Source of the DNA: Actinomycetes bacterium
GTDB lineage: Bacteria; Actinomycetota; Acidimicrobiia; Acidimicrobiales; Microtrichaceae
Reading direction: 5' to 3'
Assembly (NCBI GenBank): GCA_023423215.1
Contig: JAFAFZ010000642.1
Location: forward strand, 1 to 8,044
DNA length: 8,044 nt
In this document: positions 5,439 to 8,044 of the stretch, piece by piece
Numbering within the stretch: the first letter of the stretch is position 1
Layout of the letters: the number at the start of each line of letters is the position of its first letter
Notes under the pieces: model-generated
Database searches by the model: none
What the model saw: only the letters and a program-made list of their open reading frames with translations
Told to the model about the DNA's origin: nothing
Made by a program: the position numbers and the translations under genes

Positions 5439-6335
5439 CTAGACGAGGGGCCAGGGGTAGCGGCGACCGGTGGGGTCGTGCGGGAAGTGGCCGCCCGCCA
5501 GCAGCGCACGCGCGCGGCCGAGCAGCGCCTCCTGCTCGTCGCGCGTCAGCAGCTCGCACAGCTGCGGATCGAGCCCGCGGTCGAGCCAGCCGCCGATCGC
5601 CTCGGCGACGGGGGAGGGCAGCGGCTCGCCGGCGAAGTCCCAGATCACCGTGCGGACCTTGAACTCCTCGTGGAAGGTCAGGCCGTTGTCGATCGCCCAG
5701 ACGCGGCCGCCGTCGTCGACCAGGCAGTGCCCGCCCTTGCGGTCCGCCGAGTTGGCCACCAGGTCGAACGCGCAGAGCGCCCGGAGCGGCCCGCCCAGCT
5801 CGGGCCGTTCGCGCAGCGTGAAGTAGTGCTCGGCGAAGCGTGCCGGCACGAACGCCTGCACCGAGCCCCGACCGATCGGCGCCGCGACCCGCGCCACGGT
5901 GGTCGGCACCAGGTCGAACCCGAGCGCACGGGACAGCTCGTAGGTCGCGACCTCCCGCTTCCAGAGCGCGCCGGGGAAGTCCCAGAGCGGACGCTCGCCA
6001 CGTTCGGGCTTGTAGATCGCCGGTGCGTGGTCGCCCTTGCGCTGGACGCGCACGAGGTACGTGCCGTTGCTCGACCACGGCATGAGGCCGAGCACCTCCA
6101 TCTCGCCGCGCTCGAGCAGCTCGGCCATGCCCGGATCGTCCGGTGCCAGCGTCGCGTCGTAGGTGAACTCGAGGGAGCCGTCGTCCTCGTCGTCCTCGTC
6201 GATCGCGTCCACGAGGTCACCGCTCGGACCGTCGGTCAGCTCGACCCACTCGACCCAGTCGTCGTCGTCCTCGGTGGCGTCCGGCTCGTGCTCGTCGGAG
6301 AGGCGCGCGAAGCCGCCGGGATCCGGATCGCTCAC
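5439..6335 (-). CDS. SCO1664-family protein, PI3/PI4-kinase-like fold (uncharacterised)
   Basis: Uncharacterised actinobacterial protein (298 aa) of the family modelled as TIGR03843 (from memory), which has distant similarity to phosphatidylinositol 3/4-kinases. Kinase-like landmarks are visible: Lys109 in PAIYKPERGERP, Glu128 in WKREVATYELSRALG (125-139), a catalytic-loop-like AFDLVANSADRKGGH (189-203; Asp191, Asn195, Asp198), and a metal-binding-like AIDNGLTFH (214-222; Asp216). Substrate could be lipid, protein or small molecule. Residues 14-52 form a strongly acidic, low-complexity extension before the conserved core, which starts near ELLERGEMEVLG (72-83). The start GTG at 6333-6335 lies 10 nt after the DUF3090 stop, with only a weak GGGA upstream. 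It is the last gene of a three-gene operon whose first gene is a phosphatase, which suggests a phosphorylation/dephosphorylation pair. Family call good; activity unproven. Confidence 0.82.
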   Translation of the reverse strand: MSDPDPGGFARLSDEHEPDATEDDDDWVEWVELTDGPSGDLVDAIDEDDEDDGSLEFTYDATLAPDDPGMAELLERGEMEVLGLMPWSSNGTYLVRVQRKGDHAPAIYKPERGERPLWDFPGALWKREVATYELSRALGFDLVPTTVARVAAPIGRGSVQAFVPARFAEHYFTLRERPELGGPLRALCAFDLVANSADRKGGHCLVDDGGRVWAIDNGLTFHEEFKVRTVIWDFAGEPLPSPVAEAIGGWLDRGLDPQLCELLTRDEQEALLGRARALLAGGHFPHDPTGRRYPWPLV

Positions 6336-6345
6336 GCGTCCCGGC

Positions 6346-6900
6346 TCAGTTCCAGCGGGGGCAGTCGTGCCCCTCGGGCCCGATCGGCCGACCGCAGAGC
6401 CGGCACGGCGGGCGACCCGACGAGATCAGCTCCTCGGCCGCCTCGGCGAACGCCGCGGCCTGGCCGATGCGCAGGGTGAAGCGCGCCTGCGCGCCGAGCG
6501 GTTCGTCCTCGGACTCGAGCAGCTCCTCGATGTCGTCCTCGGTGAAGTCGTCGTCGACCTCGAACTCGATCTCGTCCGGGACGAGCTCCTCGGCCGTCAC
6601 CTGGATGATGCCGCCGGCCTCGTCGACGCCGACCGCGATCGTGCCGACGACCCACTCCGGCAGCACCGGCTCGATGAGCCCGGCGATGTCGCGCTCGGGG
6701 TCGGGCGATCCCATCGCCCCGGCGAGCTGGCCGAGGTAGCGGCCGAGCATGCCGACCTGCTCCTTCTCGAGGCGGAACGACACGACCTGCTCGCCGCGGC
6801 GCGCCTGGAGGTAGAAGACCCGGTCGCCGGGCTCGCCGATGGCGCCGGGGATGAAGGAGTCCAGCTCGTCGAACTCGAAGGGGGAACCCATGTCACTCAC
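6346..6900 (-). CDS. DUF3090 family protein with C-terminal zinc-ribbon-like motif
   Basis: Uncharacterised protein (184 aa) of the DUF3090/TIGR03847 family. The N-terminal part, FEFDELDSFIPGAIGEPGDRVFYLQARRGEQVVS, has the family's characteristic FxLQA strand pattern. The middle carries EWVVGTIAVGVDE (82-94) and then a very acidic stretch (109-133, DEIEFEVDDDF...EELLESEDE). The C-terminal helix FAEAAEELISSGRPPC leads into a CxxC-x8-HxC cluster (C166, C169, H178, C180), a likely zinc site. It is the middle gene of the trio, with 11 nt to the phosphatase upstream and 10 nt to the kinase-like gene downstream, so surely co-transcribed. Start is GTG at 6898-6900. An ATG three codons in (6889-6891), beginning MGSPFEF, is an alternative, and no clear Shine-Dalgarno decides between them. 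Function is unknown; a scaffold or adaptor for its enzyme neighbours is a guess. Confidence 0.85.
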   Translation of the reverse strand: MSDMGSPFEFDELDSFIPGAIGEPGDRVFYLQARRGEQVVSFRLEKEQVGMLGRYLGQLAGAMGSPDPERDIAGLIEPVLPEWVVGTIAVGVDEAGGIIQVTAEELVPDEIEFEVDDDFTEDDIEELLESEDEPLGAQARFTLRIGQAAAFAEAAEELISSGRPPCRLCGRPIGPEGHDCPRWN

Positions 6901-6911
6901 TCGTCCACATG

Positions 6912-7562
6912 CTACGAGGGGGAGAGGGTGCGGAGGTCGTCACCGGTGCTGTTCACGGCCAGCACGACGGGCCCGCCGGGGGTGAACAGCAGCGGCGTGA
7001 CCGAGCACGGCGAGATCACGATGCGCTGGAACAGATCGAGGTGCACGCCGGTCGCCATCGCGACGGCCGCCTTGATGGGATCCGCGTGCGACACCGCCAC
7101 CACCGTGCCGCCCGGGTGCGCGGCGACGAGCCGTTCGAGCTCGGCCCAGATGCGGGTCTGCATGTCGAGGAACGACTCGCCCCCGGGGAACCGGAAGCCC
7201 GAGGGCTGGTGCTGCACCGTCGACCACTCGGGCAGCTTGCGCAGGTCGGAGAGCTTGCGGCCCGTCCACTCGCCGAAGTCGCACTCGAGCAGGCCCTTGG
7301 CCAGCTGGACCTTGTGGCCGACCGCGGCGCCGATCGGCTTCGCGGTCTCCTTCGTGCGCTCGAGCGGCGACGCGTACACCGCGTCGACCCGCTCGAGGCG
7401 GCCGATGCGATCCGCCGCGGCCTGCGCCTGCTGCAGCCCCTTCTCGGCCAGGTGCAGGCCCTTCGCCCGTCCCGGCAGCACCTGTCCGGTGGTGCCGGTC
7501 TGGCCGTGCCGCACGAGCAGCACGAGGGTGGTGGGCGGGGGAGCGGCGGTGCGGCGAGCCAT
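6912..7562 (-). CDS. Histidine phosphatase family protein, MSMEG_4193 type
   Basis: Phosphoglycerate-mutase-like (branch 1) histidine phosphatase, 216 aa, using a phosphohistidine intermediate. The catalytic RHG is at 18-20 (His19 nucleophile) in LVRHGQT. Arg69 in [12 protein letters not shown] (63-74), Glu93 in [11 protein letters not shown] (91-101, general acid position) and His159 in VSHADPIKA (157-165) complete the active site. The family around MSMEG_4193 (TIGR03848 from memory) is the first member of the conserved trio with DUF3090 and the SCO1664-like protein. The physiological substrate is unknown; phosphoglycerate mutase activity should not be assumed. The frame is open upstream to 7799, but that part is Pro/Arg-rich and antisense to the divergent glycosylase gene. 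The ATG at 7560-7562, with AAGGA nine nt upstream and the first strand [10 protein letters not shown] close behind, is the correct start. Confidence 0.9.
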   Translation of the reverse strand: MARRTAAPPPTTLVLLVRHGQTGTTGQVLPGRAKGLHLAEKGLQQAQAAADRIGRLERVDAVYASPLERTKETAKPIGAAVGHKVQLAKGLLECDFGEWTGRKLSDLRKLPEWSTVQHQPSGFRFPGGESFLDMQTRIWAELERLVAAHPGGTVVAVSHADPIKAAVAMATGVHLDLFQRIVISPCSVTPLLFTPGGPVVLAVNSTGDDLRTLSPS

Positions 7563-7588
7563 CGGCGCGGATCCTTGGCTCGGGCCCG
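7563..7588. promoter_or_regulatory. 26-bp divergent start region, phosphatase / uracil-DNA glycosylase
   Basis: Only 26 bp separate the two divergent start codons. On the minus strand it holds AAGGA (7572-7576), the phosphatase ribosome site. No Shine-Dalgarno serves the plus-strand gene. There is no room for two promoters, so at least one must lie inside the neighbouring coding sequence. Confidence 0.55.
7572..7576 (-). promoter_or_regulatory. Ribosome binding site of the phosphatase gene
   Basis: The minus strand reads AAGGA followed by nine nt and the ATG at 7562. This supports the short (216 aa) form of the phosphatase over the upstream-extended frame. Confidence 0.65.
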
Positions 7589-8044
7589 ATGCCGGCCCTG
7601 GAGCGCCACGACGAGCACGCCGCGATCCGGTCCCTCGAGGACCGGATCGTCGAGTGCCGCCGGTGTCCGCGGCTCGTCGCGTGGCGGGAGCAGGTCGCCG
7701 TGGAGCGACGGGCGGCCTACCGCGACGAGGAGTACTGGGGTCGGCCGGTCCCGGGTTCCGGCGACCCCGACGCCCGGCTGGTGGTGGTGGGCCTGGCACC
7801 CGCGGCCCACGGCGCGAATCGCACGGGTCGCATGTTCACCGGAGACCGCTCGGGCGACTTCCTCTACGCCTCGCTGTGGCGCACCGGCTTCGCGAACCAG
7901 CCCACGTCGGTCGCCCTCGACGACGGGCTGGCCCTCGAGGACTGCTTCATCACCGCCCCGGTCCGGTGCGCGCCACCGGCGAACAAGCCGACCCCCGCCG
8001 AGCGCGACGCGTGCCGGCCCTACCTGCGCGAGGAGCTCGAGCTG
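7589..8044 (+). CDS. Uracil-DNA glycosylase, family 5 (UDGb), N-terminal part; 3' end outside window
   Basis: DNA repair enzyme that removes uracil (and often other deaminated bases) from DNA. The first 152 codons are present; the frame is open at the right edge. The four [4Fe-4S] ligands typical of family 4/5 enzymes are visible: C23 and C26 (ECRRCPRLV), then C127 and C142 with the usual x14 spacing in [18 protein letters not shown]. Motif [20 protein letters not shown] (68-86), has Ala where families 1-4 have catalytic Asp/Asn, which is the mark of family 5 (UdgB of M. tuberculosis, Rv1259 from memory). The C-terminal motif with the conserved His lies beyond the window. The ATG at 7589-7591 gives a normal 22-residue lead before the first Cys; no Shine-Dalgarno is seen. 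A perfect 11-bp inverted repeat sits in codons 12-21. Divergent from the trio operon, so probably not functionally tied to it. Confidence 0.93.
   Translation, partial: MPALERHDEHAAIRSLEDRIVECRRCPRLVAWREQVAVERRAAYRDEEYWGRPVPGSGDPDARLVVVGLAPAAHGANRTGRMFTGDRSGDFLYASLWRTGFANQPTSVALDDGLALEDCFITAPVRCAPPANKPTPAERDACRPYLREELEL
7623..7649. repeat. Perfect inverted repeat inside the start of the glycosylase gene
   Basis: CGATCCGGTCC (7623-7633) and GGACCGGATCG (7639-7649) are exact reverse complements around a 5-nt CTCGA spacer. It begins 34 nt after the start codon and encodes part of IRSLEDRI. It could act as an mRNA hairpin or an operator for either divergent gene, or be a chance product of codon choice. 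Confidence 0.8.

Noticed and set aside
4045..6078. 677-residue open frame on the minus strand across etfB, etfA and the kinase-like gene
   Set aside because: It is antisense to two certain ETF genes, is low-complexity Arg/Gly/Asp-rich, and has no recognisable domain. It is a product of high GC and third-position bias.
7563..7799. 79-residue N-terminal extension of the phosphatase
   Set aside because: Pro/Arg-rich sequence antisense to the glycosylase gene. A good ribosome site precedes the ATG at 7562.
1..8044. Mobile elements, CRISPR arrays, phage or toxin-antitoxin genes
   Set aside because: No transposase, integrase or regularly spaced repeats were seen. The only repeats are short, local and intergenic or hairpin-like, and composition is even throughout except the AT-richer promoter patches.

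Overview
The window looks like the chromosome of a high-GC actinomycete-type bacterium (Actinomycetota). The evidence is a G+C content near 70% by eye, a WhiB-family regulator, a PdtaS-type histidine kinase, and a three-gene cluster (PI3/4-kinase-like protein, DUF3090, MSMEG_4193-type phosphatase) that is largely an actinobacterial signature. A deep-branching lineage such as Acidimicrobiia is a guess only. Coding density is high. I see no insertion sequences, prophage, CRISPR array, rRNA or tRNA.

Layout: (1) 1-985 (+) is the C-terminal part of a PdtaS-like sensor kinase entering from the left edge. (2) 1060-1359 (-) is a WhiB1-type Fe-S regulator, convergent with the kinase, with hairpins between and overlapping the kinase end. 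(3) 1360-1599 is a 240-bp divergent regulatory region. (4) 1600-2343 (+) is a cytoplasmic glycerophosphodiester phosphodiesterase. (5) 2376-3356 (-) is a diacylglycerol-kinase-family lipid kinase, convergent with (4) across a 32-bp hairpin-rich gap. (6) 3357-3487 is a divergent control region holding a 15-bp tandem repeat and a perfect GTTACC-N4-GGTAAC inverted repeat. (7) 3488-4270 and 4300-5262 (+) are etfB and etfA, followed by a strong hairpin terminator. (8) 7562 down to 5439 (-) is a tight three-gene operon: histidine phosphatase, DUF3090 zinc-ribbon protein, and a PI3/4-kinase-like (SCO1664 family) protein. (9) 7589-8044 (+) is the start of a family 5 uracil-DNA glycosylase, divergent from the trio and running off the right edge.

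How the genes fit together: the pdtaS/whiB1 pair is a regulatory neighbourhood that, from memory, is conserved with the same convergent orientation in Mycobacterium tuberculosis (Rv3220c/Rv3219). The GDPD and the lipid kinase both belong to glycerolipid turnover but are convergent, so they are not one operon. EtfBA forms the heterodimeric flavoprotein that carries electrons from acyl-CoA and other dehydrogenases to the quinone pool. The most interesting unit is the kinase-like/DUF3090/phosphatase trio: its members are known only as a conserved set of uncharacterised proteins, and here two of the three carry strongly acidic segments.
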